From the NCBI GenBank assembly GCA_964547995.1, contig CAZJRB010000020.1, positions 8,691-72,690 on the forward strand: a stretch of 64,000 nucleotides of DNA. Reading direction: 5' to 3'. Positions 31,507 to 40,208 of this stretch are shown here, piece after piece. Below the pieces are notes generated by a model, which searched no databases, had not been told where the DNA came from, and saw only the letters and a program-made list of their open reading frames with translations. A program made the translations under genes and the position numbers. Within the stretch, counting starts at the first letter, position 1, and every line of letters begins with the position of its first letter. This DNA is from CAZJRB01 sp964547995 (lineage in GTDB: Bacteria; Planctomycetota; Planctomycetia; Pirellulales; Thermoguttaceae).

Positions 31507-33945
31507 ATGGCCAACCCGTTTCGCACATTCCGGAAGCACCAGAAATGGCTGCTCGCCACGTTGGGTATCGGGGCGATGATCGCCTTTTGTGTCCCGATGG
31601 CCGTGTTCCAAGGCTCCGGAGGCCCATCCAGAGCCAACCCGGTTGTCGTGAGAACGCAAAAACACGGTAACCTCAAGGAACGAGAACTCGCGATGATGTG
31701 CGAGCGGCGGAACCAGATGATCCGGTTCCTCAACAGGGTGCAGCGCGCTGCCATCGACAACGAGGGCAACCCGATGGCCGCCCAGCAGTTCCTCGACGCT
31801 ATCGGGCCCGCTACCGAATACGCCGTGGTCAACACGTGGCTCTTCGCCAAGGAGGCCAAGAGCCAAGGTATGGTGGTTAGCGACCGCACCGTCAATGAGT
31901 TCCTCAAAAAGCTGACCGACAACAGCGTCAATACTCCCGAGTTGAAGACGATTCTGAGAAACATGGGGCTCAGCGAGCCGGGGCTGTTTGACTTGTTGAA
32001 GTACGAATTGTCGGCGTTGCGGTTGCAGCAGATGATCCAGCCGAGTTTGCCTGCGACGCTCCCGCGCGGACTGTGGGGTTCGGCCACGCGGGTTCCTTTG
32101 CTTCATTTCCAACCGAAAGGCGCCCCCCCCGGCCAACGCTGGGATTACCTCACGCGACTAGCCCGTCAGGCAACCATCGAGGTCGCCCCGGTCAAGGTCG
32201 AGGATTTTGTCGATGAGGTTCCCGACCCTGGTGACGAAACGCTGCGGGAATTCTTCGAGCGGCACAAAGAGAATTTTGCCAGGCCCGACTCGCCCGAGCC
32301 GGGGTTCCACGAGCCGCACAAGATCGCCGTCCAGTACTTCAAGGCCAACGCCAAGGAGTTTCAATCCCGCGAGTTTGTTCCGGACGACGAGGTCTACGAA
32401 ACCTACGAGCAGTACAAGGATTTCTTCGATCGCCTGCCTGCTGCCGCCATTGCCCCGCCCGCCGGGGAAGGGAAATCGAAAGACGCAGGCGATAAACCCG
32501 CTGCGACGGGCTTGCAAGAGAAGACAACCCCGTCCGACGGCGCCCCCACGGCCGAAAAGACCGGTGTCGAGCCGAAAAACGACAACACAACTCCCAAGCC
32601 CGAAAAGCCGAAGCCGGAAGACAGCGAGACGAAAGAGGAATCGTCCGACGTTCCTCAACCGGAACAGCCCGACCGATCGTCTTCCGCCACGCCGCTCTCA
32701 CCGTTCGGGTTCGCTTCCTACTTGCAGGAAAACGGTTCGGAAGAAGAAGCCGGCGAGAAGAAGGATGAAGCCGGCGAGGGAAAAATCGGCGAAGAGAAGA
32801 CGGCCAAAGAGCCGACGCTTCCATCCGGGCCTGCCAACTCGAAGAAAACCGATCAGCCTAAGGAGGAAAAGAACGCCGGCGATGGTGACGAGAAACCGGA
32901 TGCCGCGCCCGAGGAGCCGGCAGCCGGGCCACCCAAGCCGTCTGAGTCGAAGCCGCCCCGGGCAGCCAAGCCCAAGACTCGCGAAGAGATCCTTGCCGGC
33001 GGGATCGGCGACTTCATTCGCGTGCAGTTGGCCCCCAAGAAAATGGAGGACGTCTTCAACGTCTTGGAAGAAAAGATGCAGAAATACCGCAAGTTGCGGA
33101 ACCGGTACGAGATCGACCAAGAGAAGAGCAAAAACGCCAAACCGCCCGAAAAACTCGATTTCGAGGCCCTGGCAGAAGAACATCCCGGCATATCCGCTCA
33201 CCAAACTCCGCTCATCTCAGCCCTGGAATCGCTCAAGTACGATATTGCCCACTCGTTCCTCGAGGGCAGCCAGCGGCATCCGTTCTGGGTCGACGCTTAT
33301 ATCGAGAACCGGCAGCTCTACCTCCCGGAAAGGTCGGTCGATCGGACCGGCAACCAATACCTCTTCTGGAAAAACGACGACCTTGAAGCGAAAGTCCCGG
33401 AATTCGAGGACGTCCGCGAGAGCGTCTTGCGCGCCTGGAAAACGGTGGAAGCCAGGCAACCGGCCATGGACAAGGCCAACCAGCTTGCCGAGAAGGCCCG
33501 AAAAGCAGGCGGCCCGCTGGCCAAGGCCCTGGCGGGCGAGAAGCTCGGCGGGAAACCGATAGCCGTCACGGAAGCCGGTCCCTTCAGTTGGATGACGGTG
33601 GATCGGTATGCGGAAATGGTGGGCCGCACTCCGCTGCCCGAGATCAGCAAAGTAGAGGGAGTTCCGATGGCGGGCAACGATTTTATGAAGACTGTTTTCG
33701 AAATGAAACCGGGCGACGTCGGCGCCGCCATGAACCTGCCCAAGAACACCGCGTACGTCATTCGCGTCCGGGAGGTCAACCCCTCGGACAATGTCCTTTG
33801 GGTATCGTTCGAACTCGACAAGTACGGCAAGTACAGCAACGTGGCTGACCGGGACATACGCGGTATGATCAACACCTACCGCGAAGAATTCGCGAGGGAA
33901 GCCGGACTGGAGTGGGAACGCCAGCCCGACCAACGCCGCCGCTAA
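31507..33945 (+). CDS. PpiD/SurA-like membrane-anchored periplasmic chaperone
   Basis: An 812-residue protein. An N-terminal membrane anchor (WLLATLGIGAMIAFCVPMAV) follows a short cytoplasmic stretch, as in PpiD. A SurA_N-like helical region follows (residues ~60-200, EFLKKLTDNSVNTPEL). A long Lys/Glu/Pro/Asp-rich disordered insert (~310-500) separates it from a C-terminal part resembling parvulin-type prolyl isomerase domains (FEMKPGDVGAAMNLPKNTAY). Such proteins help fold outer-membrane or secreted proteins. The insert is unusually long for the family. The ATG at 31507 (MANPFRTFRKHQ) gives the expected N-in topology. It diverges from topA. Confidence 0.72.
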   Translation: MANPFRTFRKHQKWLLATLGIGAMIAFCVPMAVFQGSGGPSRANPVVVRTQKHGNLKERELAMMCERRNQMIRFLNRVQRAAIDNEGNPMAAQQFLDAIGPATEYAVVNTWLFAKEAKSQGMVVSDRTVNEFLKKLTDNSVNTPELKTILRNMGLSEPGLFDLLKYELSALRLQQMIQPSLPATLPRGLWGSATRVPLLHFQPKGAPPGQRWDYLTRLARQATIEVAPVKVEDFVDEVPDPGDETLREFFERHKENFARPDSPEPGFHEPHKIAVQYFKANAKEFQSREFVPDDEVYETYEQYKDFFDRLPAAAIAPPAGEGKSKDAGDKPAATGLQEKTTPSDGAPTAEKTGVEPKNDNTTPKPEKPKPEDSETKEESSDVPQPEQPDRSSSATPLSPFGFASYLQENGSEEEAGEKKDEAGEGKIGEEKTAKEPTLPSGPANSKKTDQPKEEKNAGDGDEKPDAAPEEPAAGPPKPSESKPPRAAKPKTREEILAGGIGDFIRVQLAPKKMEDVFNVLEEKMQKYRKLRNRYEIDQEKSKNAKPPEKLDFEALAEEHPGISAHQTPLISALESLKYDIAHSFLEGSQRHPFWVDAYIENRQLYLPERSVDRTGNQYLFWKNDDLEAKVPEFEDVRESVLRAWKTVEARQPAMDKANQLAEKARKAGGPLAKALAGEKLGGKPIAVTEAGPFSWMTVDRYAEMVGRTPLPEISKVEGVPMAGNDFMKTVFEMKPGDVGAAMNLPKNTAYVIRVREVNPSDNVLWVSFELDKYGKYSNVADRDIRGMINTYREEFAREAGLEWERQPDQRRR

Positions 33946-34006
33946 TCCATGCTATCCCTAGAGATGTGCCGCTGCTGCCCGTAAGGCGAGCAGTGTGGGC
34001 AGGCGA

Positions 34007-34615
34007 TCACGACCGCTTTCTCTTCGCAGTCTTTTTCTTCGCAATTTTCTTGGCCGTCTTCTTCTTGGCCGTCTTACGCCGCGCGGCGGCCGGTCTCCCG
34101 GGAACCTCCCGCTGCCGGTACGCTTTCTTGATCTTCTCGCAATAGTGAGACGCCCGGAACAAACCGAGAATCGCCAAGATGCCGCAGAGAGTAATGACAA
34201 ACGTTGCCGTCTCGAAACTTTTTGCAAGTGCGATGACGACCAGGAGTACCAGCGCCATGGCCCCGTTGCGGCATATCTCCTCGACGACAACAAGACGCTC
34301 GAAGTCGCGGCGTCCGTCTTCGCTGAATCTCCCGAGCACATCGAGCCTTTCCTCGACTTGCTCTTCCGCATGCTCCCCGTTCATGATCGGCCGCCACGGC
34401 AGCAGGAGTTCCGAGATCGCCTGTATCGCAAATCCGGCCAGCCACGCCACCCCCGCCAGAAAGATCCAAACCACAAGCGGAATCGTCTCGGCGGCTTGCC
34501 CACAGACGCCATGGCAACACGCCCCGACTACGATTCCGCCGGGCACCATCTTTCCCAGAAAGTCCCGCAGCAGGAATCGTCTGTAGAAACACTCAAACAA
34601 CTTATTCCAATCCAT
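34007..34615 (-). CDS. Membrane protein with a Lys/Ala-rich, histone-H1-like tail
   Basis: A 202-residue protein that I do not recognise as a family. It has about four hydrophobic segments (MVPGGIVVGACCHGVCG; IPLVVWIFLAGVAWLAGFAI; AMALVLLVVIALA; FVITLCGILAILGLF), with a charged region between the second and third. The last ~35 residues are Lys/Ala/Arg/Thr-rich (RKTAKKKTAKKIAKKK), similar in style to the TopA tail. The start at ATG 34615 follows GGAAGG; the frame is open further upstream. The tail could bind nucleic acid or acidic lipids, which is inference. Confidence 0.6.
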   Translation of the reverse strand: MDWNKLFECFYRRFLLRDFLGKMVPGGIVVGACCHGVCGQAAETIPLVVWIFLAGVAWLAGFAIQAISELLLPWRPIMNGEHAEEQVEERLDVLGRFSEDGRRDFERLVVVEEICRNGAMALVLLVVIALAKSFETATFVITLCGILAILGLFRASHYCEKIKKAYRQREVPGRPAAARRKTAKKKTAKKIAKKKTAKRKRS

Positions 34616-34806
34616 CTTTCTTACCTTCCTTTCACGCTGAAGTCGTCCAGAAAAAAGAGGTGCAATATGAACAGTCAATTGTAGTCTATTCTACTTACTT
34701 CCATCAGGTTTCCTATTCCCCCTGACACATAAAATCATCGCGTTTTGTGTTGGAAGCCACTCGTTTGATGGGACGCTATGCCCCAGGACAGGGGGGCCTC
34801 GGCGCC

Positions 34807-34892
34807 GTTTAGCGGGCGGGGCTTGCCCGCCGATGCCATGGTGTCACCGATTGGTATCCAGTCGCAACGGCGGGCAAGCCCGCCCGCTAAAC
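34807..34892. repeat. Palindromic element, family E
   Basis: The left arm GTTTAGCGGGCGGGGCTTGC(CCGCCG) and its reverse complement differ by one base insertion over ~25 bases; the centre is ~35 bases. It lies in the ~300-base gap between the Lys-tailed membrane protein and the QueD-like gene, which otherwise shows nothing. Confidence 0.85.
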
Positions 34893-34915
34893 GCTGCATA
34901 GTGCCATTGGGTAGC

Positions 34916-35404
34916 CTACTCGTCAGATATTTCGCACCCGGCCGAGAAGCCCCTGCCTTCGTCGAGTTCCATGCACACCCGAAGCTGCTGCTCGCCGAAC
35001 TGCGAAACGAAACGGTCGAGCAGTTGTCGACCCAGATACTGCGCCAACAGTTCGGTCGTTGTGTTGGGGATGGGCAGCAACAGGCAATCGGATGCCGGGA
35101 AGACCGATCGACGGTCGCCGACCGTGACTTCCACCTCGCCGGCATCGCTCCGGACGCGGATCATCGGATTGCCCGTCGGCAGCAGCACCCGATGGTCCAT
35201 CTCTTTTGCCAGGGCAAGCATCGCATCGTGCAAGGCGGCGAAATCGACCACGTAGCCGTGCTTGCCCAGCGGTCCGGAAACCTCGGCCGTCATGCGATAG
35301 TCGTGTCCGTGCAGGGGTTCGCACGTATGGTCGTCCAGGCTGATGAAATGGGCGGCGCTGAAGACCAGGTCGTCGTTGGCGGCGCGGACGTAGAATTGTT
35401 CCAT
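34916..35404 (-). CDS. queD: 6-carboxytetrahydropterin synthase / 6-pyruvoyltetrahydropterin synthase family
   Basis: A 162-residue cytoplasmic enzyme of the PTPS/QueD fold, acting on 7,8-dihydroneopterin triphosphate. QueD makes the queuosine precursor; PTPS relatives make pyruvoyl-tetrahydropterin. Zinc-binding His are visible in FSAAHF (His 19) and LHGHDY (His 32 and 34), with a likely catalytic Cys at 28 (DDHTCEP). The C-terminal ELDEGRGF-like end is intact. No other queuosine genes are adjacent, so the exact reaction is a family inference. It follows the alpha/beta hydrolase gene on the same strand by 12 bases and may be co-transcribed. Confidence 0.85.
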   Translation of the reverse strand: MEQFYVRAANDDLVFSAAHFISLDDHTCEPLHGHDYRMTAEVSGPLGKHGYVVDFAALHDAMLALAKEMDHRVLLPTGNPMIRVRSDAGEVEVTVGDRRSVFPASDCLLLPIPNTTTELLAQYLGRQLLDRFVSQFGEQQLRVCMELDEGRGFSAGCEISDE

Positions 35405-35416
35405 GGCAACTCCATT

Positions 35417-36331
35417 CTACGGATTTGCGGCCCCCGGACCAGTGGTCACGGGATTGGCTTCGAGGAAGTCCCTCAGCAGCGGGACAATCCGTTCGTGGGC
35501 ATCCTCGACGACGTAGTGCCCCGCGTCGTCGAGGCGGTGGACCTCTGCCTCCGGGAAGAACTCGATGAAGCGATCGAGAAACGCGGGCGTGAAACACCAA
35601 TCCTTCATCCCCCAAATCAGGCAGATCGGATGCCCGCGGAACTGCTCGAGCCCTTGTTCGATCCGTGTGAGGGTTTTGTAGCTGGGATGCCGCGGCGAGA
35701 GCGGGATGTCGAGCACAAACCGGTGGATGGCCGTCCGGTGGCCCCACGAATCGTACGGCGCCAAAAAGCCGGCGCGGACGTCGGGCGTTATCCGCTCGGG
35801 TTGGTTCACGGCCATCCGGAGCGCCGCCCGGGCAAAGAGGTTCAGACCTTGCACGCCGAGTCGCCCCAGAACGGGCACGCGGCAGATGCGGATCCGCAAG
35901 GGACATCGCTTCGAACGGAACGCCGCCGTATTGAACAGCACAAATCGCGAGAACCGTTGCGGCGCGGCCGCGGCGGCCCCCATACCGACGGCCCCGCCCC
36001 AATCGTGGGCCAACAGCGTAATCTGCCTAAGGTCAAGTTCCTCGATCAATCGCCCCAGGTCGTCCACCCGCTGGGCCAGGCGGTAGGAGTATTCCTTCAC
36101 AGACGGTTTGTCCGAGAGCCCGCAGCCGATATGGTCCGGCACGATCAGCCGGTACCCGTCCCGCAATGCGGTCACGATCTCCCGCCAGTAGAACGACCAG
36201 GTGGGGTTGCCGTGGACCAGCAGCAGAACGGGACCAGTTCCCTCGTCGAGATAATGGTATTGGAGGCCCCAAAGATCAAGCGTGCGCGACCGGAACGGAT
36301 AGAGCGAGCGCCAATCATCAACTTCAGACAT
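35417..36331 (-). CDS. Alpha/beta hydrolase, haloalkane-dehalogenase-like
   Basis: A 304-residue cytoplasmic hydrolase. The oxyanion motif HGNPTWSFYWR is followed by the nucleophile elbow AHDWGGAVG (Asp 110 instead of Ser), which is typical of haloalkane dehalogenases and epoxide hydrolases. The catalytic His is in DDAGHYVVED near the C-terminus. LIWGMKDWCF sits at the usual acid position. Many planctomycetes have such genes with unknown natural substrate. The ATG at 36331 is two bases after the stop of the VanZ-like gene, so the two are probably one operon with queD. Confidence 0.85.
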   Translation of the reverse strand: MSEVDDWRSLYPFRSRTLDLWGLQYHYLDEGTGPVLLLVHGNPTWSFYWREIVTALRDGYRLIVPDHIGCGLSDKPSVKEYSYRLAQRVDDLGRLIEELDLRQITLLAHDWGGAVGMGAAAAAPQRFSRFVLFNTAAFRSKRCPLRIRICRVPVLGRLGVQGLNLFARAALRMAVNQPERITPDVRAGFLAPYDSWGHRTAIHRFVLDIPLSPRHPSYKTLTRIEQGLEQFRGHPICLIWGMKDWCFTPAFLDRFIEFFPEAEVHRLDDAGHYVVEDAHERIVPLLRDFLEANPVTTGPGAANP

Positions 36332-36333
36332 GG

Positions 36334-36819
36334 TCAGCGACCGGACCCTCGAACGAGTGCTACCCACCAACAAAGAACACAGCCGCATCCGACCCCAAGA
36401 AGGTTCTGAACGCTGTCCGCCGTTTCCGCAAGACGTCCCGAGAACTGCGATTGCAGCGATTCGGCGCCTGCGGCACATGCGACGAGGCCGAGCACGATCG
36501 TCCAACGAGGCACGCCCCACCGCGACACGGAGACGAGCAGCGCCAGCAAGAAGAAACAGGCAAAATGACCGACGGACATCACCGTTCGGACCCATTCGTG
36601 ATCGACGACGGCCACCCTGGCAATCCTGACGGGCACGGTGCTGAGCAGCAGCCAGGCCAAAGCGATGAGATACGCGATGCAAAGCAGCTTCCAAAGGAGT
36701 CTCGGCCGGTCGTCCGGCCGGTCGCTCCCGCTCGTCGGCGTTGCCAAGAGATCACTCACGGCGAATTCCTTCAATATCTCCGGAACGTACAATAGCCCCC
36801 AATATGCGGTCGTCCCCAA
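36334..36819 (-). CDS. VanZ-like membrane protein
   Basis: A 161-residue membrane protein with about four hydrophobic segments (LLCIAYLIALAWLLLSTVPV; VGHFACFFLLALLVSVS; WTIVLGLVACAAGAESLQ; LLGVGCGCVLCWWVAL). The pattern H-x-FxxFF-LLAL followed by ESLQSQFSGRLAETADSVQN-L matches the VanZ-like family, whose role outside glycopeptide resistance is unclear. It lies directly upstream of the alpha/beta hydrolase with a two-base gap. The start may be internal, since the first 45 residues are not conserved-looking. Confidence 0.7.
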   Translation of the reverse strand: MGTTAYWGLLYVPEILKEFAVSDLLATPTSGSDRPDDRPRLLWKLLCIAYLIALAWLLLSTVPVRIARVAVVDHEWVRTVMSVGHFACFFLLALLVSVSRWGVPRWTIVLGLVACAAGAESLQSQFSGRLAETADSVQNLLGVGCGCVLCWWVALVRGSGR

Positions 36820-36871
36820 TACATATTGATACCTTTCTGCTTAGGGTTTGTCAAATGGCGGCGCGGTTAGC

Positions 36872-38434
36872 CTAATCCGCGTTTGCCCGCGACAGGATAT
36901 CCTGCCAGAAATCACGGGCCTTCCGGTGGTATTCCATGACCTCTTGCTGCTGTTTGTCGTTGTTGAGCTTGATCTGCCCGGCGCGCTGGCGGACCCAGTC
37001 GAGAAAGAACCGGGCCGCTTGCCTGCCGACCCGCCGCTGGTAGCCGATCTCGACGTAGTACGGCCCCGTCATCGCGAAGCGATACGTGCCCCGCAGATCG
37101 GTCACCGCCCGAACGAGGAACCAGCCGCTGCGTTTGAATTCTACCGCCGGCAGCCGGCCGCTCTTGGCGTATTCCTCGAAACGGAGCGAGTGCTCGACGC
37201 GCCCGTTCTTGATGATCTCGAGGTAGCTGATCGGCTGCCGGGTGGAGAGTGTCAGGATGGGCTCGAATTGCAGTTCCTTGCCCTCCTCGGCGCGAAAGAC
37301 ATGGCCCGGATAGTGTCCCTGGACGGTCGGTTGCAGGAGCGGTCCGTTGGTCACGACGACCCGCCCTGCCCGGAAGTTCTTCCACCAGCTCTCGTAGTTG
37401 AACCGGCCGTCGACATGGACGTAAACGCGGTTGTAGCCGACCGGATTCGGTGCAACACCCGACCCGCTGCCGGCCGAGGGCGGAATCCGAAAGCCGCAGT
37501 CGAGCAGATGGAAGTAGATCTGCTGCGACCACCGGGCGTTTCCGTCGATGCCCGGAAAGAGCCGCTTGTCGCGGGGCTTTCCCTCGCCCTCGTCGGCGAT
37601 GACCCCCGTCCGGCACAAATTGCTGTTGAGAACCTGGACCGAGTCGACCTGCCCGTGGGCGACGAGCATGGGGAAATCCCACCAGTAGGGGCGAGTCACG
37701 TCGACGGCCAGCCCGGGTGTTTCGCGGGCCTTCAGCAGGTACTGGATTGTCGGCGGATACAGATCGTTCTTTGCCGGGGTTTTCAAGGGTATGGGCAGAT
37801 GATAATAGAGCAGCTCGGTTCCGTCCCGGCCGTGGCCGCCCGCCATCAGGTGGTAGTACCGGTTGCCGTCGAAGCAGACCAGTGTGTTTTTCGGTTTTCG
37901 GCTCCCCCAGTTGCTCTTGTCGTTGTACCAGGTGACGACCTCGGCAACGTGCAAGTCGTCGGCGGCCATCAACAATTCGATATCGCGGGCAGGCCGCCGG
38001 ACGTCCATGTCGCCCGACCACCAGCCGTTCTTCGACAGGTCGATGAACCGCTTGATGTCGATCAACTTGGTGTCGTCGGCGAAGTTGTTGATGGTGAAGT
38101 ATCCGCCGCGCACGACATATTCGGGCCCCCGCTCCAATTCGAAGGTGTAGTTACCCACGGGCAACCGGAGCATGATCTTTCCCGGAAATACGAAGTGGTC
38201 GTTCCAAAAAGGTGCCCGGCCGGCGGTTCGCGGGCGCCCGGCCGCGTTCTTCAGGTGCATCCGGCAGGGGAGCGGCTTGCCGGTGTCGCGGTCGACCACG
38301 GTAATCTCCAGTTGTCCCCCGGCACCGGGTGCCGTTTTCTCAAGGAGTCCCATCAAGGCGGCCACAACGGCACAACAAATCAGTATCAGCCTGGCGGCAG
38401 GGTGTCGTTCCGCGATTCTCGGCAGTCGGTCCAT
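36872..38434 (-). CDS. Secreted CehA/McbA-like (PHP-type) protein
   Basis: A 520-residue protein with a signal or anchor near residues 15-31 (LILICCAVVAALMGLL). An N-terminal beta-sandwich region (QLEITVVDRDTGKPLPCRMH) precedes the main domain with NGWWSGDMDVRRPARDIELL, the position where CehA/McbA metallohydrolases have the first metal ligands. Later segments (ADDLHVAEVVTWYND; VDVTRPYWWDFPMLVAHGQV) fit the same fold, but the HxH-type ligands are not all present, so activity is uncertain. The C-terminus is a helical tail. Probably periplasmic; substrate unknown. The stop is separated from the VanZ-like gene start by about 50 bases. Confidence 0.65.
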   Translation of the reverse strand: MDRLPRIAERHPAARLILICCAVVAALMGLLEKTAPGAGGQLEITVVDRDTGKPLPCRMHLKNAAGRPRTAGRAPFWNDHFVFPGKIMLRLPVGNYTFELERGPEYVVRGGYFTINNFADDTKLIDIKRFIDLSKNGWWSGDMDVRRPARDIELLMAADDLHVAEVVTWYNDKSNWGSRKPKNTLVCFDGNRYYHLMAGGHGRDGTELLYYHLPIPLKTPAKNDLYPPTIQYLLKARETPGLAVDVTRPYWWDFPMLVAHGQVDSVQVLNSNLCRTGVIADEGEGKPRDKRLFPGIDGNARWSQQIYFHLLDCGFRIPPSAGSGSGVAPNPVGYNRVYVHVDGRFNYESWWKNFRAGRVVVTNGPLLQPTVQGHYPGHVFRAEEGKELQFEPILTLSTRQPISYLEIIKNGRVEHSLRFEEYAKSGRLPAVEFKRSGWFLVRAVTDLRGTYRFAMTGPYYVEIGYQRRVGRQAARFFLDWVRQRAGQIKLNNDKQQQEVMEYHRKARDFWQDILSRANAD

Positions 38435-38483
38435 GGTGTTTTGGCAAAAAAGTGGCGGGTACGTGGAGAAGCTGTGATTCTTT

Positions 38484-38688
38484 CGTAGGGCAGGTTGGTA
38501 ACCTGTCCTAAGGGGCGGCCGATAAATAACTTGCCGGATTCAAGAATACAAGGAGGGGGCACCTGCCCCCGGCCCATAACCGAACGAGCCAAGTGCCGGG
38601 GGCGGGTGCCCCCTACTTTCAATCCAAATCGGAAAGTTATTTATCGGTCGCCCCTAAGCTCCGGGACAGGGTGCAAACCTCCCCTACG
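38484..38688. repeat. Nested palindromic structure: families K, ring and B copy 2
   Basis: Three inverted repeats are nested. The outermost (CGTAGGGCAGGTTGGTAACC... with a right arm CGTAGGGGAGGTTTGCACCC when reversed) encloses a second (GGGGCGGCCGATAAATAACTT / AAGTTATTTATCGGTCGCCCC, written here as two arms). This encloses family B copy 2 (38549-38619, AGGGGGCACCTGCCCCCGGC and its near-reverse complement). No ORF crosses it. It lies between the CehA-like gene and the dnaJ promoter. Confidence 0.85.
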
Positions 38689-38744
38689 GCTCAGCGATAT
38701 CACAACCGTAGCACGCAACCGGCGGGCAGGGGGCGTTACCCGGG

Positions 38745-38774
38745 TTGATGAAGACCCGACTCATGCACTAGAAT
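38745..38774 (+). promoter_or_regulatory. Sigma-70-type promoter for dnaJ-rnpA-yidD
   Basis: TTGATG (38745) and TAGAAT (38769) are separated by 18 bases. The start of transcription would be near 38781, giving a leader of ~75 bases before the ATG at 38855. Confidence 0.6.
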
Positions 38775-38854
38775 AAATGTTGTCCTACAACCCGATTGCG
38801 GCCGGCAACCCGCAGATTTCGGACAACGCCTATATTCGGGAAAACCACACGGAA

Positions 38855-39844
38855 ATGGCAGAGGATTACTACAAAACGCTGGGGGTCTCACGCAGCGCCT
38901 CGCAGGCCGATATCCAGAAGGCCTATCGCGAGCTGGCGCGCAAGTACCACCCCGACATGAACCCCGACGACAAGACGGCCAAGAAGAAGTTCCAAGAAGT
39001 CCAGGCCGCGTTCGACGCCCTCAACGATCCGAAAAAACGGGAAATGTACGACCGCTATGGAAGTTCCTTCGAGACGATGGGGCAAGGCGGCCCTCAATAC
39101 ACCTATTCTTGGGGAGGACCGGGAGGTGCCGGACCGGGCGGCGCCGGACCGGGAGGTTTCTCGCCCGAAGACATCGACTTCTCCCAATTCTTCGGCGAGC
39201 GATTCGGAGAACCGGCCCCCGGTGGCGGGGGATTTGCCGATCTCTTCAGCCAATTCCGACGTTCCTCAACCGGTGCCAGGAAACCTGCTGCTCCCCCGCG
39301 AGGTGCGGACCTCCACCACGAGCTGCAAATCCCTTTCAATACCTCGATCACCGGCGGCGACGTGGAGATCACGCTGCAGCGGCAGTCGGGTAAGACGGAA
39401 ACCCTTTCCGTGAAGATTCCTCCGGGTATCGAGGACGGGAAAAAGATCCGGTTGCGCGGCAAGGGGGAACCGGCTCCCCGGAAAGGCACGCCCGGCGATA
39501 TCCTTCTTACCGTCCGCGTTGCCCCGCACGCCTGTTTCCACCGCCGCGGAAACCACCTGCACGTCAAAGTGCCGGTGACGCTGGCCGAAGCGGTCCTCGG
39601 AGCCAAGGTGGACGTCCCCACGCCCAAAGGCATGGTCACGCTCAGCGTACCGGCGGGAACCTCTTCCGGCGCCAAGTTGCGGGTGAAGGGCCACGGGGTG
39701 GCTCCCAAGAACGGTTCGCCCGGCGACCTGCTCGCAGAGATCCAAATCGTGTTGCCCCACGAAATCGGCGACGACGACCGCACCGCGATCGAGGCGTTCG
39801 ACAAGCGATATCCTTTGGAACCCCGCAAGGGCCTGCGGTGGTAG
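38855..39844 (+). CDS. dnaJ: DnaJ/CbpA-type co-chaperone (no zinc domain)
   Basis: A 329-residue cytoplasmic co-chaperone that stimulates Hsp70. The J domain is at residues 1-70 with HPD in KYHPDMNPD. A Gly/Pro/Phe-rich linker follows (~75-130), then two C-terminal substrate-binding domains (HHELQIPFNTSITGGDVEI; ILLTVRVAPHACFHRRGNHL). The Cys-rich zinc domain of classical DnaJ is absent, so it is a type II/CbpA-like protein. The ATG at 38855 (MAEDYYKTLGVS) matches the family start. rnpA begins immediately after its stop codon, so the two are co-transcribed. Confidence 0.93.
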   Translation: MAEDYYKTLGVSRSASQADIQKAYRELARKYHPDMNPDDKTAKKKFQEVQAAFDALNDPKKREMYDRYGSSFETMGQGGPQYTYSWGGPGGAGPGGAGPGGFSPEDIDFSQFFGERFGEPAPGGGGFADLFSQFRRSSTGARKPAAPPRGADLHHELQIPFNTSITGGDVEITLQRQSGKTETLSVKIPPGIEDGKKIRLRGKGEPAPRKGTPGDILLTVRVAPHACFHRRGNHLHVKVPVTLAEAVLGAKVDVPTPKGMVTLSVPAGTSSGAKLRVKGHGVAPKNGSPGDLLAEIQIVLPHEIGDDDRTAIEAFDKRYPLEPRKGLRW

Positions 39845-40201
39845 ATGACCGACCAACGATTCCTTCCCGAGCATCATGTCCGGCGCGGTGCCGATTTCCA
39901 GCGTGCCTACCGCCGCCGCTGTCGGGCGTCGGACGACCTGTTGCTGGTCTTCGGCTGCCCAAACGGGCTGCCTTATCCTCGCCTCGGTCTGTCGGTTTCT
40001 CGCGCAAAGGGAAATGCGGTTGCTCGGAACCGCTGGAAACGGCTCATTCGCGAGGCATTTCGGCTCAGTCGCGAGCAACTTCCGACGGGAATCGACCTGA
40101 TTGTCATTCCCTGCGGGGGAAAACCGGAATTGGCCGCGTTGCAGGAATCTCTGTGCCGATTGGCCCAGCGTCTGGCCGAGAAACTCGGCGGAGTGGTATA
40201 A
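39845..40201 (+). CDS. rnpA: Ribonuclease P protein component
   Basis: A 118-residue basic protein that assists the RNase P RNA in maturing tRNA 5' ends. The family signature RAKGNAVARNRWKRLIREAF is present at the usual place, with the N-terminal VRRGADFQRAYR and a C-terminal helix. Its ATG directly follows the dnaJ stop codon (TAG-ATG), which indicates translational coupling. The usual partner rpmH is not upstream here; dnaJ takes that place. yidD follows after seven bases. Confidence 0.95.
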   Translation: MTDQRFLPEHHVRRGADFQRAYRRRCRASDDLLLVFGCPNGLPYPRLGLSVSRAKGNAVARNRWKRLIREAFRLSREQLPTGIDLIVIPCGGKPELAALQESLCRLAQRLAEKLGGVV

Positions 40202-40208
40202 TGGCGTG

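Noticed and set aside
34778..36409. A 543-codon open frame on the plus strand
   Set aside because: It runs antisense through the QueD-like and alpha/beta hydrolase genes, which have clear motifs, and through palindrome E.
36848..38488. A 546-codon open frame on the plus strand
   Set aside because: Antisense to the CehA/McbA-like gene; no motif in the product.
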